Position numbers and translations under genes: made by a program
Notes under the pieces: model-generated
The model's database searches: none
Told to the model about the DNA's origin: nothing
Seen by the model: only the letters and a program-made list of their open reading frames with translations
Origin: Nitrososphaeria archaeon
GTDB taxonomy: Archaea; Thermoproteota; Nitrososphaeria; Conexivisphaerales; DTJL01
Reading direction: 5' to 3'
Length of the DNA: 44,226 nucleotides
Assembly (NCBI GenBank): GCA_029775965.1
Contig: JARVJU010000016.1
Location: forward strand, 1 to 44,226
Shown: one piece after another, positions 1-13,141 of the stretch
Numbering within the stretch: the stretch's first letter is position 1
Layout: every line of letters starts with the position of its first letter

Positions 1-2
1 CT

Positions 3-125
3 AGAAACATTCTAGCTATGGGTCTGGAACATGCACATGCTGAGGAACAGCCTCTACTTATCAAAAGAAGGATAAGCAAGTTTGTTCCTGTGAAGCAAGA
101 AGCCTACGGCTTCAGTCGTAGGTAG
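3..125 (+). CDS. tnpB: TnpB (IS200/IS605 OrfB) C-terminus, cut by window edge
   Basis: Frame 3 is open from the first base to a TAG at 123 and encodes 40 residues. The reading RNILAMGLEHAHAEEQ followed by PLLIKRRISKF resembles the extreme C-terminus of IS605 OrfB/TnpB proteins, the RNA-guided nucleases of these elements. The catalytic RuvC and zinc-ribbon parts would lie upstream of the window, so completeness is unknown. The stop falls inside the element's right-end hairpin, as is usual for this family, where the 3' end of the gene and the right end together also encode the guide RNA. Family assignment rests on the C-terminal sequence plus the right end just after it. Confidence 0.6.
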   Translation, partial: RNILAMGLEHAHAEEQPLLIKRRISKFVPVKQEAYGFSRR

Positions 126-130
126 TTCAC
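96..130 (+). repeat. IS200/IS605-type right end
   Basis: A hairpin with arms CCTACG (103-108) and CGTAGG (117-122) is followed by GGTAGTTCAC ending at 130. The same design, hairpin then GGTAGTT(C/G)AC, recurs at 2727-2755 (minus strand) and 12944-12969. This is the architecture of IS605-family right ends, with a subterminal hairpin and a terminal pentanucleotide that resembles the target. Confidence 0.6.
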
Positions 131-604
131 TTGGTTGATTAGATCTATCTTCTGATGTTCTCTTATCACTGTAGTCACGGTGCCTTATCTGTATTCTTCG
201 TGTATTACTTTTGATGCAGCTGTATATGTTGGGTTCATCCAAAACCCAAGATAGGTCTTATGAAATTTGTATCTCAGGCTATTATCTATCTGAAGCCTTT
301 TGAATGCAAGATTTGTTCAGCATATCTTATACAACTTGATGCTGCAGTAAGTTCTCTGTGTAGCTAGCTGAGCTCATTATACATAAAGCAAGTATAAGGG
401 CTAACATAGCTTATTCTGGTATAATAATGATGAGTTTGGCCATTGGAAATGTGTGTAAGATTATAAAATGAGGCTTGAATCTGCTAAAGACAAGACGATC
501 AGGCAATCTACACTATAGCAGATATTCTAACTGTAATAGAGTTCAGAGTTCAAGCACCTCTTGGATATAATCGCAGGAGTAAATTAAGAATTTATTTTAA
601 AAAA
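126..604. other. Intergenic stretch, no gene seen
   Basis: After the element's right end there is about 470 bp of AT-rich DNA with stops in all frames and no recognisable protein or RNA. The longest minus-strand reading frame here (54-242) overlaps the tnpB end and resembles nothing. Confidence 0.5.
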
Positions 605-1126
605 TTAACGGGTATCTCTCCACATTCCTATATGCTCGAGTATATCTTCGTGTGATCTTGCAAAGTCTTCTCTTCTAAGCTTGGTTGTGTCAAGAAACTT
701 CAGTTCTTTCCATGCATCATGTTGAGGCACATCGTTTCTTTCACCTTGAAAGATAAATTCTATGTCCCAGTGATTTTTAGGACCCCAAACCTCTGAAAAT
801 ACAAATGGCCCCTGCAGCTCTATATTCCTTATACCTAGCTGTTCATCTGATACCCTCTTTGCTGCATCCCAGGGTGATTCCCCGAAAATAAGGTGTGAAG
901 ATGGAAGCATCCACCTATTACTATTATTTATCATCCTATCCTTGTCAAGGGCACCAATATGCTCCCACGGAGCATTCACATTAGGTTTGCCTAGCAATAC
1001 TTTGTCCTTATTACCTGTCTGGGAGATTACAAGAAATACCGACAGGCAGAATCCACTGTCAGGGATCTTATCTATTCTCGGCTGTGCTGATGTTGTAGAG
1101 AATCTTGTAAATAATCTTGATGACAT
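605..1126 (-). CDS. Nudix-fold protein with degenerate Nudix box
   Basis: 173 residues. The centre carries the expected Nudix order: strand GFCLSVFLVI, then DKVLLGKP, then a box region GESPWDAAKRVSDEQLGI. Against the consensus G-x5-E-x7-REUxEExGU, the R and G-hydrophobic positions are kept, but the metal-binding Glu after Arg is Val and the second Glu of the EE pair is Gln. Classical Nudix pyrophosphohydrolase activity is therefore doubtful; a binding or altered role is possible. A related protein lies at 40772-41278 and shares the GFC-SVF and PSS blocks. The gene is divergent from hom. The Met at 1126 is the only good start. Confidence 0.6.
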   Translation of the reverse strand: MSSRLFTRFSTTSAQPRIDKIPDSGFCLSVFLVISQTGNKDKVLLGKPNVNAPWEHIGALDKDRMINNSNRWMLPSSHLIFGESPWDAAKRVSDEQLGIRNIELQGPFVFSEVWGPKNHWDIEFIFQGERNDVPQHDAWKELKFLDTTKLRREDFARSHEDILEHIGMWRDTR

Positions 1127-1242
1127 ATCTTCTATCCTTTTTAATCACACTAAATAAGTCTTTTATTAATGCAATATGTATGGTTTAAAAACCCATCTTT
1201 TTTCCCTTTTGCATTACCCTTGATCAATTGGTTACTTGGGTG

Positions 1243-2277
1243 ATGGTAGAGCTGAGAATAATCCTAGTTGGGTGTGGAGTCGTAAATCTTGCCCTTTTGA
1301 AGATCTTTCTAAAGCATAGAGAACGCCTAATAGCTCGTTTTGGATTGAATCCCCAAGTTGTAGCTGTAGCAGACTCTAAAGGAGTTGTAGTAAATGAAGA
1401 AGGAATAGACATTGCTAAGGTGATAAAGATAAAAAAGAATAATAGAAGTGTAATCGAGTTTAATGAATTAGGGAAGATACATCACGACGTTATAAAGGCT
1501 ATAGAGTCTGTTGATGCAGAAGTAGTGATAGAAGCTATTCCATCGAATATAAATGATGGCGAACCTAGTGTAACTTATATCAAATCAGCTTTCAAACATG
1601 GAAAGCATGCGATAACTACCAACAAAGGTTCTCTGGCTCTATTCATGTCACCTCTACTTGAGCTTGCAAGATACAATGATGTAATGTTCAAGTTCAGCGG
1701 AGCGGTGGGTGGAGGCACTCCTATGATCGATTTTGCCAAAAAATGTCTCGTAGGAGATGATATTATTTCTATAAGAGGCATACTCAATGGCACAACAAAT
1801 TATATTCTTACTCAGATGCAAAAGGGAATAAGGTTTGATAGAGCTTTACAGAATGCAAAAAGAAGAGGTTACGTAGAGGTTGATCCATCAATTGATATAG
1901 ATGGTCTGGATGCAGCTTGCAAACTTGTAATACTTGCAAACGTAGCTATGGGAAAGAAAGTAACTCTAGCACAGGTTAAAATAAGAGGTATACGAGAAGT
2001 TCATGAAGAACTGATTAAGGAGGCCGGTGCGAGAGGTAGTACCATAAGATTGGTGGCTACAGCAAGGGATGACTTAAGAGTTGCACCCGAAGAAATCTGT
2101 GTAAATGATCCAATTGCAGTTGATGGTGTGTTGAACGCTGTAACATTTACATCTCGGTATGCTGGGGATCAGACAATAATAGGAAGAGGAGCTGGTGGTA
2201 CAGAAACAGCTAGTGCAATACTGAGAGACCTGCTTGATATTAGAGCAGGTATGCAAATTCTTGGTGGAGGAGAGTAA
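1243..2277 (+). CDS. hom: Homoserine dehydrogenase
   Basis: Catalyses NAD(P)H-dependent reduction of aspartate semialdehyde to homoserine in the threonine/methionine branch. The N-terminus carries a Rossmann dinucleotide motif (IILVGCGVVNLALL), then AVADSKGVV. The catalytic half has FKFSGAVGGGTPMIDF and GILNGTTNYIL, both characteristic of the family, and EVDPSIDIDGLDAACK. No C-terminal ACT domain is present, as in short archaeal enzymes. ATG at 1243 is preferred (344 residues) because VELRIILVG then starts like the family; an upstream TTG at 1228 would add five residues. It is followed one base later by lysC, so the two form an operon, with a GGAGG ribosome-binding site for lysC inside the end of hom. 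A TTTAAAAA box near 1183 is a plausible promoter. Confidence 0.9.
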   Translation: MVELRIILVGCGVVNLALLKIFLKHRERLIARFGLNPQVVAVADSKGVVVNEEGIDIAKVIKIKKNNRSVIEFNELGKIHHDVIKAIESVDAEVVIEAIPSNINDGEPSVTYIKSAFKHGKHAITTNKGSLALFMSPLLELARYNDVMFKFSGAVGGGTPMIDFAKKCLVGDDIISIRGILNGTTNYILTQMQKGIRFDRALQNAKRRGYVEVDPSIDIDGLDAACKLVILANVAMGKKVTLAQVKIRGIREVHEELIKEAGARGSTIRLVATARDDLRVAPEEICVNDPIAVDGVLNAVTFTSRYAGDQTIIGRGAGGTETASAILRDLLDIRAGMQILGGGE

Positions 2278-2278
2278 G

Positions 2279-4086
2279 ATGATCGTAATGAAGTTCGGTG
2301 GTTCTTCTGTAGCAACAGGCAAGAATATAGCAAGCCTTCCAGAGATAATTTCATCATATTCTGATAAAAAAATAGTAGTAGTTATCTCAGCCCTTGAAGG
2401 AGTTACTGATTCATTAGCAGGTATAACTGGAGTAGCCAAAAAAGGAGATTTAATATCAATAAGACACTTCATGAAGGAGTTGCTAAATAGACATCAAGAC
2501 GTTATACAAGAAGCTGTAATGGATAAAGAGATCAAAAAAGAAGTTAGAAAAATAATATTGAACAAGATTCAAGAGCTCGAGAATACTCTTGTAGGTGTAG
2601 CTTACATAAAGGAGGTTACAAAGAGGTCTATGGATAGAATATTGTCGTTTGGAGAACAGCTGTCAGCTCCCATAGTTTGTGGTTCCTTGCAGAGTAAAGG
2701 TATAAAGTGCATATGGCTAACTGGAGGTCAACTACCCACGAGTGAAGTTCATGGGCTTGCCCCTTCCCAGGACTGGTTTATGCACAGCCTCCAGTCCAGG
2801 TGCATCGGAGCCATTATGCAAGAGCCCGTTGACAGGGACTCTTCTGGTGTTAATCTGGAACCATTTCTTGTTAGGAATTCTGTTCCGCAACACCAGAGTT
2901 TTGATAGCTACAGTCAGACTGGCCTTCCGGTTGGATTGACGACCTGGTCGCATTCTTTGTATCTGAACAGGGAATAGATGCTTCCATCATGTCCCTTCCC
3001 GACTGCACCGCAGCGGGAACACCGCTTGGACGTGTGGTAGGCGTCCTCCTTGTTCAGCGTAATCCTGTGGTATTGGACTATATAAACATCCCGCCACAAT
3101 TCCTCCCACCTCTAAAGAGTGTGGGCTTCTTTGTGGCTCTTCAAGGTGAAGCAGGAATAATAACAGATTCTAACTTTGGGGAAGCAAACCCACTGATGGA
3201 GATTACCTCGCATCAAGTTAAATCTAAAATAATTCCCTTGTTAAACAAAGGTCAAATTGTAGTCGTAACTGGTTTTATAGCAGAGAATCAGGATGGAGAA
3301 ATAACCACATTAGGGCGAGGTGGCTCTGACTATACAGCTACAATACTTGCTTCAGCATTGGGAGCTAATAAAGTGTTTATCTGGACTGATGTAGATGGTA
3401 TAATGACAGCTGATCCAAAGATAGTTCCTGAGGCAAGGATAGTCCCACATCTTTCTTTTCAGGAAGCAATTGAGAGTGCTGTGTTCGGAGCGAAAAAGAT
3501 GCATCCAAAGGCACTTGAACCCGCGATGCTTTCCAATATCCCAGTGGTGATCAAGAATGTTTTCAATCCTTCTGTTTCAGGTACGTTAATAAGTTCAGAA
3601 TCAGCTAATGGCAGACCGATTAAACTTGTAAACCTGATAAAAAACGTTGCACTTATCAATGTTAGAGGGGGAGGCATGGTAGGAGCTCCTGGTACAGCCG
3701 CTAAAGTGTTTCAGACTGTCGCCAAAGACGGAATAAACATACTAATGATATCTCAGAGTGTATCGGAGTCTGATATCTCTTTTGTCATAAGAAGGGAAGA
3801 ATTATCAAGGGCTAGGAGTTCTTTGGAAATCTCTTTACTTGGAACTGGACTTGTAAGAGAGATAACAAATGAAGATGATATATGTATAATTTCGGCTGTT
3901 GGTGCTGCGATCAAGGATACCCCTGGGATTGCTTCAAGGTTGTTTTCTGCACTCGCCAAAGAAAATATCAATGTTAGGATGATAGCACAAGGCTCATCAG
4001 AATTAAATATCTCGCTGGTAGTGAAAGAAAAAGATGGTATAAGGGCTGTAAAGTCAATACATAAGGAATTTGCTTTGTTCGAATGA
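2279..4086 (+). pseudogene. lysC: Aspartate kinase split by an IS605-type remnant
   Basis: Aspartate kinase phosphorylates aspartate at the entry to lysine, threonine and methionine synthesis. The first part (2279-2726) starts MIVMKFGGSSVA, the kinase N-terminal motif, and runs to WLTGG. The second part (3146-4086) resumes with EAGIITDSNFG and contains LGRGGSDYTA, FGAKKMHPKA and two C-terminal ACT domains. Between them lie 419 foreign bases carrying minus-strand transposase sequence. Removing them joins GGA G to GT GAA, giving LTGGEAG in frame and a normal 462-residue enzyme. As it stands the two halves are in different frames, so a full enzyme is not expected unless the insert is lost in part of the population. 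ATG at 2279 is chosen for the motif and the GGAGG before it. Confidence 0.85.
2727..3145 (-). mobile_element. IS200/IS605-type remnant with tnpB 3' part
   Basis: Read on the minus strand, the insert starts directly after TTCAC (plus 3146-3150) and ends in GGTAGTTGAC, which fits IS605-type insertion 3' of a short target without target duplication. It encodes the C-terminal part of TnpB in two frames: a zinc-ribbon segment HTSKRCSRCGAVG (about 3020-3060), then ASLTVAIKTLV and the terminal PMNFTRG before the right-end hairpin (2735-2755). The N-terminal two thirds of tnpB are missing and the frame is broken, and the second cysteine pair reads YKEC. It is thus a dead, internally deleted copy that keeps the 3' region from which guide RNAs of this family are made. 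Confidence 0.8.
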
Positions 4087-4603
4087 TATAGTATTGTTAA
4101 AATTATTTCTTATGTTGCTGGATCTATGGATATTCTTACTTCAGTAGTTGCTTCGTCAAATGAAAAAAGTTATCTAGGAATAATCTTTGTCGTCTATAGC
4201 TTTGATATCTTATCTTTAACACAAACTTCGGTAGCGTTGGGTAATTGTGTAGATTACATGCATTTACAGAATACGTCGTATAACCTATGAATCTATTCGA
4301 GGGCAGGGTTGTTATCAACCCTCCTACACATAGAAGTATTTTGTTGAGCTTTTTGCCGTTAGGGTGCAAGCCAAACTCTTTAGCTAGATAGTTGACTTGA
4401 CTTGAAATAGTTTAACTACATACTGTGATAAATAAAGAATCAAGTTTAGTAGTGTAGGAAAGAATTATTGTATTTAATTCTTCAATTATCAGAATTTGGT
4501 GCTTAAGACATTTTGGAATGAGCAATTAATAACAGATTATTATGAGGAAGATTATTATGAAATGACAGCCTTATGATAATTACTATTGCTACATTATTAT
4601 TCA
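4087..4603. other. Intergenic stretch, no gene seen
   Basis: About 515 bp of AT-rich DNA between lysC and the 23S trailer. The one open frame (minus, 4136-4369) has no recognisable family and a low-complexity end. No 5S rRNA-like sequence is present, so the 5S gene is unlinked on this side. Confidence 0.5.
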
Positions 4604-4636
4604 CCGTGTATAGGAAATTTGCGCCCTTATGCATCG
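4604..4636 (-). other. 23S rRNA processing stem (3' arm; 5' arm 7708-7742)
   Basis: CCGTGTATAGGAAAT at 4604-4618 is the exact reverse complement of 7728-7742, and the pairing continues imperfectly to about 4636 and 7708. The arms flank the 23S gene, so the precursor can form the long stem that archaeal splicing endonuclease cuts to release pre-23S rRNA. Confidence 0.8.
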
Positions 4637-4644
4637 TTCCTTAT

Positions 4645-7705
<3,061 letters not shown>

Positions 7706-7845
7706 AGCGATACATTAAGGCTTGCGCATTTCCTATACACGGCGATAATCGCATATAGGCCCGGTCAGGCCCATTGCTTCGCCCTTCACCATACACCCAA
7801 AGATGTATGGTTGCATCACGGGTTGTTTACTCATCTATTCGCAGC

Positions 7846-7856
7846 CAGCAGTGCTG
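7846..7856 (-). other. 16S rRNA processing stem (3' arm; 5' arm 9389-9399)
   Basis: CAGCAGTGCTG at 7846-7856 is the exact reverse complement of CAGCACTGCTG at 9389-9399. The two arms lie just outside the mature 16S ends and form the precursor stem cut during rRNA maturation. The spacer from about 7706 to 7876 contains this arm and the 23S leader arm but no tRNA gene. Confidence 0.75.
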
Positions 7857-7876
7857 CTGCAAGGCTCCCTGTATCT

Positions 7877-9376
<1,500 letters not shown>

Positions 9377-9562
9377 CGATTGGGAGTACAGCACTGCTGA
9401 CTTTTGCGAGTGAGCAAACAACCCATATAGTCAGATTCAATCACCACGATTGAATCCTCATGATGTGCACACGCCAGGAGGTCGATGTATCATTGTCGGG
9501 CTAGGCCCATCTCCTCATCGATGCCGCCAAAACAGCGTGCCAAAGACTAAGGGATTTCGATT

Positions 9563-9574
9563 CTTAATATAAAG
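9563..9574 (-). promoter_or_regulatory. rRNA operon TATA box
   Basis: On the minus strand the sequence reads CTTTATATTAAG, a good archaeal TATA box, about 190 bp upstream of the 16S 5' end. The leader between them (9377-9562) holds the 16S processing arm and a perfect hairpin GATTCAATC/GATTGAATC (about 9434-9452). A second AT-rich stretch TTATATAG lies just upstream. No protein gene is seen in 9377-9715. Confidence 0.55.
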
Positions 9575-9715
9575 CTTCCTCTATATAATTAGCATTGCAT
9601 TCGTTTGATATTACTATAGGAATACCTTATTCAACATCTTCATGCATGCAAGTTGACATAGTTTCTGCATATTGCATAACAGAAAGCTTATACTCTGGCT
9701 TGTTCGCTATAGCTT

Positions 9716-11329
9716 GTGTCATTTGATTATCCCTTGACAATAAATAGAATACTAACCAGAACTCTTTATAGGAAAAGTCCTTCACAAATCGTTTACGGAA
9801 AAACTAGATACACCTGGCTGGAGTTCCACGACAGAATAACTAAATTAGCATCGAGTTTAGAATCTATTGGTGTTAAAAAAGGCACTAAAGTAGGGGTTAT
9901 AGACTTTGATACTAATAGATACCTCGAGTGCTATTATACCATCCCCATGATGGGTGCAATTTTGCATACAATCAACTTAAGACTCCCCCCAGAGCATCTT
10001 ATCTACACAATAGAGAACGCTGAAGATGAATTTCTAATTGTAACAGAAGACTTCTTGCCTTTAATTATGAAGACATTACCTTCACTTACAAGAATAAAAG
10101 GCGTTATAACTATGAGTGATTCAGGTTCTGCCCCCCAATTCCAAGGCAGAGCTACATATTTCTATGATGATTTATTATCTAGGGGTGATCCTTCTTATAC
10201 ATTCAAGGAACCAAGTGAAAATGATGTTGCAACTCTGTTTTACACATCTGGCACTACTGGCTTTCCCAAGGGGGTCTGGTTTACTCATAGACAGATAGTA
10301 TTACATTCTCTAGCCACTATGTTTGGCTTTTTCTTTGCTGCAAAAGGACATGGTTTGGAAGCTACCGATGTTATGATGCCGCTTGTTCCATTTTTCCATG
10401 TACATAGCTGGGGTATGCCGTATAACGCGGGTTTTATGGGTATGAAGTTAGTACTGTGTGGTAAGTATGACCCCAAGAATGTACTCGAATTACTGAAAAA
10501 TGAAAGAGTGACTTTTTCATCTATGGTTCCCACAATACTCAATATGATAGTCAATTATCCAGAAGTGGATAATTATATAGATGCGTTGAGTAAATGGAAG
10601 GTTGTTGTAGGCGGGGCAGCATTGCCCAGAGGCCTCGCATTAAGAGCGATTAAGCTGGGAATTAAAGTGATGTCTGGTTATGGATTAAGCGAAACAGCTC
10701 CTGTCTTGACCCTGGCCACTCCTACTGAAAGATATGCTCATATGAGTGATGAAGATTTGCTTGATTCCGTTCTATTAAAGACGGGATTACCAATTCCTCT
10801 TGTTGAGCTGAGAGTTGTAAACAGTGAAATGAATGATGTACCTAGAGATAATAGAACTTTTGGAGAGATAATAGTAAGAGCGCCTTGGCTGACAAAAGAA
10901 TATTACAAAGATCCAGAGAAAAGTTCACAGCTCTGGGCCGGTGGTTGGCTTCATACGGGGGATTTGGCAGTTATGGATGATGAGGGGTATATAACGATAG
11001 TTGACAGGTTAAGAGATGCCATAAGGAGTGGAGGAGAATGGATTTCCACTATAGTGCTGGAAGATTTGATAATAAGGCATCCGGCCGTGATCGAAGCAGC
11101 AGTTATAGGAGTTAAAGACGACAGATGGGGTGAAAGACCATTAGCTGTAGTTTATACAAAGCAAAAACTTGACCCTGCAGAGCTGAGGGAATATATGATG
11201 AAATTTGTTGATGAGGGTAAAATCGCAAGGTTCTGGATTCCGGATAGGTTTGTGATAGTTAATGAACCGCTTCCAAAGACGAGCACGGGTAAAATCGACA
11301 AGAAGCCATTAAGAGCCAACATAACTTAA
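9716..11329 (+). CDS. Acyl-CoA synthetase (AMP-forming)
   Basis: 537 residues, full length for the ANL adenylate-forming superfamily, which activates a carboxylic acid with ATP to an acyl-AMP and transfers it to CoA. Visible motifs in order: phosphate-binding LFYTSGTTGFPKGV (about residue 170), GYGLSETAP (about 325), WLHTGDLAVMDDEGY (about 415), the hinge DRLRDAIRSGGEWIS, and the C-terminal catalytic Lys in KTSTGKIDK near residue 525. The hinge wording resembles medium/long-chain fatty-acyl ligases, but the substrate cannot be set from sequence. Start is GTG at 9716. It stands alone between the rRNA promoter and tRNA-Ser. Confidence 0.85.
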   Translation: MSFDYPLTINRILTRTLYRKSPSQIVYGKTRYTWLEFHDRITKLASSLESIGVKKGTKVGVIDFDTNRYLECYYTIPMMGAILHTINLRLPPEHLIYTIENAEDEFLIVTEDFLPLIMKTLPSLTRIKGVITMSDSGSAPQFQGRATYFYDDLLSRGDPSYTFKEPSENDVATLFYTSGTTGFPKGVWFTHRQIVLHSLATMFGFFFAAKGHGLEATDVMMPLVPFFHVHSWGMPYNAGFMGMKLVLCGKYDPKNVLELLKNERVTFSSMVPTILNMIVNYPEVDNYIDALSKWKVVVGGAALPRGLALRAIKLGIKVMSGYGLSETAPVLTLATPTERYAHMSDEDLLDSVLLKTGLPIPLVELRVVNSEMNDVPRDNRTFGEIIVRAPWLTKEYYKDPEKSSQLWAGGWLHTGDLAVMDDEGYITIVDRLRDAIRSGGEWISTIVLEDLIIRHPAVIEAAVIGVKDDRWGERPLAVVYTKQKLDPAELREYMMKFVDEGKIARFWIPDRFVIVNEPLPKTSTGKIDKKPLRANIT

Positions 11330-11409
11330 CTTAAGTTAAGTTAACTTGACTTAGTATCTTCGTCTTAGATTATCATTTAACTGATAGACTTTTTATTACA
11401 GAAATTAGC

Positions 11410-11532
11410 GCCGGGGATGGGACTTGAACCCATGGGGGCCTCAAGGGCCCATCAGCTCTCTAGCCCATATGTTTTGATCTCGAGGCTGACGCGTTATATG
11501 GTATCTGGGTATAGCCACTCCGCCACCCCGGC
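11410..11532 (-). tRNA. tRNA-Ser(CGA) with D-loop and anticodon-loop introns
   Basis: Acceptor GCCGGGG/CCCCGGC, discriminator G, long variable arm and anticodon stem TCAGC/GCTGA with loop CTCGAGA, giving anticodon CGA. Two insertions break the cloverleaf. A 17-nt one (11496-11512) sits in the D-loop; exon GTGG pairs with CCAT inside it, each arm is followed by a three-base bulge, and removal gives a normal D-loop. A 21-nt one (11458-11478) sits at the canonical position 37/38, with boundaries ambiguous by one or two bases and only three of four central pairs. CCA is not encoded. A TATA-like CTATATACTTAAAG lies about 20 bp upstream (11554-11567). Confidence 0.9.
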
Positions 11533-11935
11533 GTACTGTATTTTGGTTTTGTATCTTTAAGTATATAGTCTAGTCTTCTTAATTTAAAAAGTACAGAAAC
11601 TAACGCAAACGTCAGGTTCATTGGAGTAATAATCAAAACAACCGGTATTTTGTGACTTAGTTTATGCCATGTAAGGCAAGTAAAGGAACAAGTCGTGATA
11701 CGCTTTGATCGTATCTTCAGTATTGTTGATTTCCAGACAAAGCTATGTATATTTATCATATCTTATGTAACGGGTAGGCTTTAACGATAGGTGTTTGGCT
11801 GAGCTGTTAGGCGTGCTTATGTTGCTTGTTCCGTTAAAGAACCCTATTTTTTGCTATCTGTTTATACATGTCTAAAATCCCTTAAGATTTATGATGCTGC
11901 TTCTATCGGAGTTTTAGAAAATCCAATAGCAAAGG
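11533..11935. other. Intergenic stretch, no gene seen
   Basis: About 400 bp of AT-rich DNA. It holds the tRNA-Ser promoter box noted there. The minus-strand frame 11460-11759 overlaps the tRNA and has no family likeness. No RNA gene is recognised. Confidence 0.45.
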
Positions 11936-12388
11936 TTATGTTGTATTTGTTGGTCTCCAGAGTTGGTCTTGCATATTCACATTGAGTACCACGTAGTAAT
12001 AATGTTGATAAGCTTGCCCTATTGGAGGATTCTGTAGGCCAAAGTCATACACTATATTTTGTTGTGGAACCCAGACTTTGTATGCGTAACCGGTAACTAT
12101 ATTATAGCTCCCTGTGGAGAACGAAGAGAAAGAGGAGTTTGACGAAATAAAGGTTAGATTTGCTAAAAGATTACCATACGCATTATATAGTGTTGCTGTA
12201 TTAGCTATGGTACCGTTTACCACGGGCACATATATCATTGCAGGTTTGTGCAGGTTTGGATGAACCCATGGTGGATAGTTCTGTGAGGTGCTGTAGTTGA
12301 GCGCTGCAACAGTAAAGCCTGAGACTGTGATAATACCTATCAATACAATGACGATTAGGGTAAAATCTATCTTAATTCTGCTTGGCAT
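11936..12388 (-). CDS. Membrane-anchored secreted protein, unknown
   Basis: 150 residues. An N-terminal hydrophobic segment (residues about 9-30, IDFTLIVIVLIGIITVSGF) after a basic start acts as signal anchor. The remaining 120 residues are predicted outside the cell, rich in Tyr, Asn and Ser, with several N-x-S/T sequons as in archaeal surface glycoproteins. No domain is recognised. It is a single gene on the minus strand between two tRNAs. A family of small cupredoxin- or pilin-like surface proteins is possible, but no copper ligands or class III cleavage motif can be made out. Confidence 0.6.
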   Translation of the reverse strand: MPSRIKIDFTLIVIVLIGIITVSGFTVAALNYSTSQNYPPWVHPNLHKPAMIYVPVVNGTIANTATLYNAYGNLLANLTFISSNSSFSSFSTGSYNIVTGYAYKVWVPQQNIVYDFGLQNPPIGQAYQHYYYVVLNVNMQDQLWRPTNTT

Positions 12389-12496
12389 GTCTCAGCTATG
12401 GATAGAGGGTAAGATATGGACTTCATAAACCTTTCAAATATAATATTACAAAAGTACTCCATAAAAGCTTTAGACTTATGATCATATTGGTTTTCC

Positions 12497-12602
12497 GCGG
12501 GGGTCGCCAAGCCTGGCCAAAGGCGTGAGATATAATAGAATATTCACGAGGCTCAGGACCTCATCCCGAAGGGGTTCGTGGGTTCAAATCCCACCCCCCG
12601 CA
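12497..12602 (+). tRNA. tRNA-Leu(CAG) with anticodon-stem intron
   Basis: Acceptor GCGGGGG/CCCCCGC, a class II variable arm and T-arm GTGGG/CCCAC. The anticodon loop is CTCAGGA. A 21-nt insertion (12530-12550) interrupts the 5' side of the anticodon stem. Exon CGTG pairs with CACG in the insert, followed by bulges AGA and AGG, and cutting after the second bulge base restores TGAGG/CCTCA. The downstream neighbour is an integrase remnant, so this tRNA may have served as an integration site. Confidence 0.92.
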
Positions 12603-12639
12603 CCTTCTCTTGCAAGTCAAAATCGGCTCCTTTTAAGCT

Positions 12640-12789
12640 GTGAAGGTATGTAAAGGCATGAGCTATAATTATTCTCGTAGCCTGAGGCTGGCCCATGACC
12701 TGCTCAGGAGGGCTAATATGGCTGAGGACGACAGGGTTAACATAGAGAGGTTTGTAAGACATATGGAGGCAAGGGGGGCCAGCGACCAA
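12640..12789 (+). pseudogene. Possible tyrosine-recombinase N-terminal fragment
   Basis: About 50 residues. SRSLRLAHDLLRRANMAEDD followed by RVNIERFVRHMEARGASDQR has the look of the N-terminal core-binding (SAM-like) domain of archaeal XerA/SSV-type integrases. The catalytic domain is absent: the frame runs into TnpB sequence. Its place 40 bp after a tRNA-Leu fits an element integrated at the tRNA and later decayed. GC content and codon use (AGG, GCC, GAC) differ from the AT-rich neighbours. Assignment is from pattern only. Confidence 0.4.
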
Positions 12790-12969
12790 CGCAAGGGCTC
12801 TTCCTTTGCCCTCGCCATGGAGAATATAACGCAGACCTAAACGGAGCCATCAACATGGCTAAAAAATTTGAGAGGGCTTTGGGCTACATGCACTTAGCCT
12901 GGCTGCCTGTGAACCAGCCCATAACCAGCCTATGCTGGAAGCACCTTGCGATAGCGAGGGGTAGTTCAC
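12775..12969 (+). mobile_element. tnpB 3' remnant with IS605-type right end
   Basis: Frame 3 reads GLFLCPRHGEYNADLNGAIN followed by MAKKFERALGYM, the end of the TnpB zinc ribbon and the NADLNGAIN block. The sequence ends in hairpin CCTTGC/GCGAGG (12944-12959) and GGTAGTTCAC at 12969, as in the two other copies. The element's left part is missing; it abuts the integrase-like fragment directly. An open frame beginning at 12855 runs through the right end into the next fragment by chance. Confidence 0.65.
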
Positions 12970-13133
12970 CTGAGAACGATGTAAGAAATATAGTAAGAGG
13001 TATCTATCCTAATTCTGATGTGGATGAGTTTACGGAGTTTTTATATCCTCTTTACAAAGTTGACTTGGTCTTGAACAGAAGAATACGCTCAGTATGGTTA
13101 GATGGTAAGTCAGGAAAGAGTGTTGTTTTTTAG
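12970..13133 (+). pseudogene. C-terminal fragment of an unknown protein
   Basis: Directly after the right end the frame encodes about 53 residues (ENDVRNIVRGIYPNSDVDEF, then YPLYKVDLVL, then IRSVWLDGKSGKSVVF). This reads like the real end of a host gene whose start was lost at the insertion. The YPLYKVDL...WLDGKSG pattern is reminiscent of the C-terminal extension of HerA-like ATPases, but that is a weak resemblance. The stop is nine bases before the next gene, so the two probably formed an operon. Confidence 0.4.
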
Positions 13134-13141
13134 GGTAGGAG

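Noticed and set aside
2727-3145. lysC insert as a spliced intron
   Set aside because: It has transposase sequence on the opposite strand, IS605-type ends and no BHB at the junctions, so a DNA insertion explains it better.
4136-4369. 77-residue minus-strand frame beside the 23S trailer
   Set aside because: No family likeness, odd composition and no start context; treated as intergenic.
12855-13133. 92-residue ORF as a gene
   Set aside because: Its first half is tnpB and its second half a different gene's tail, joined through the element's right end by chance frame.
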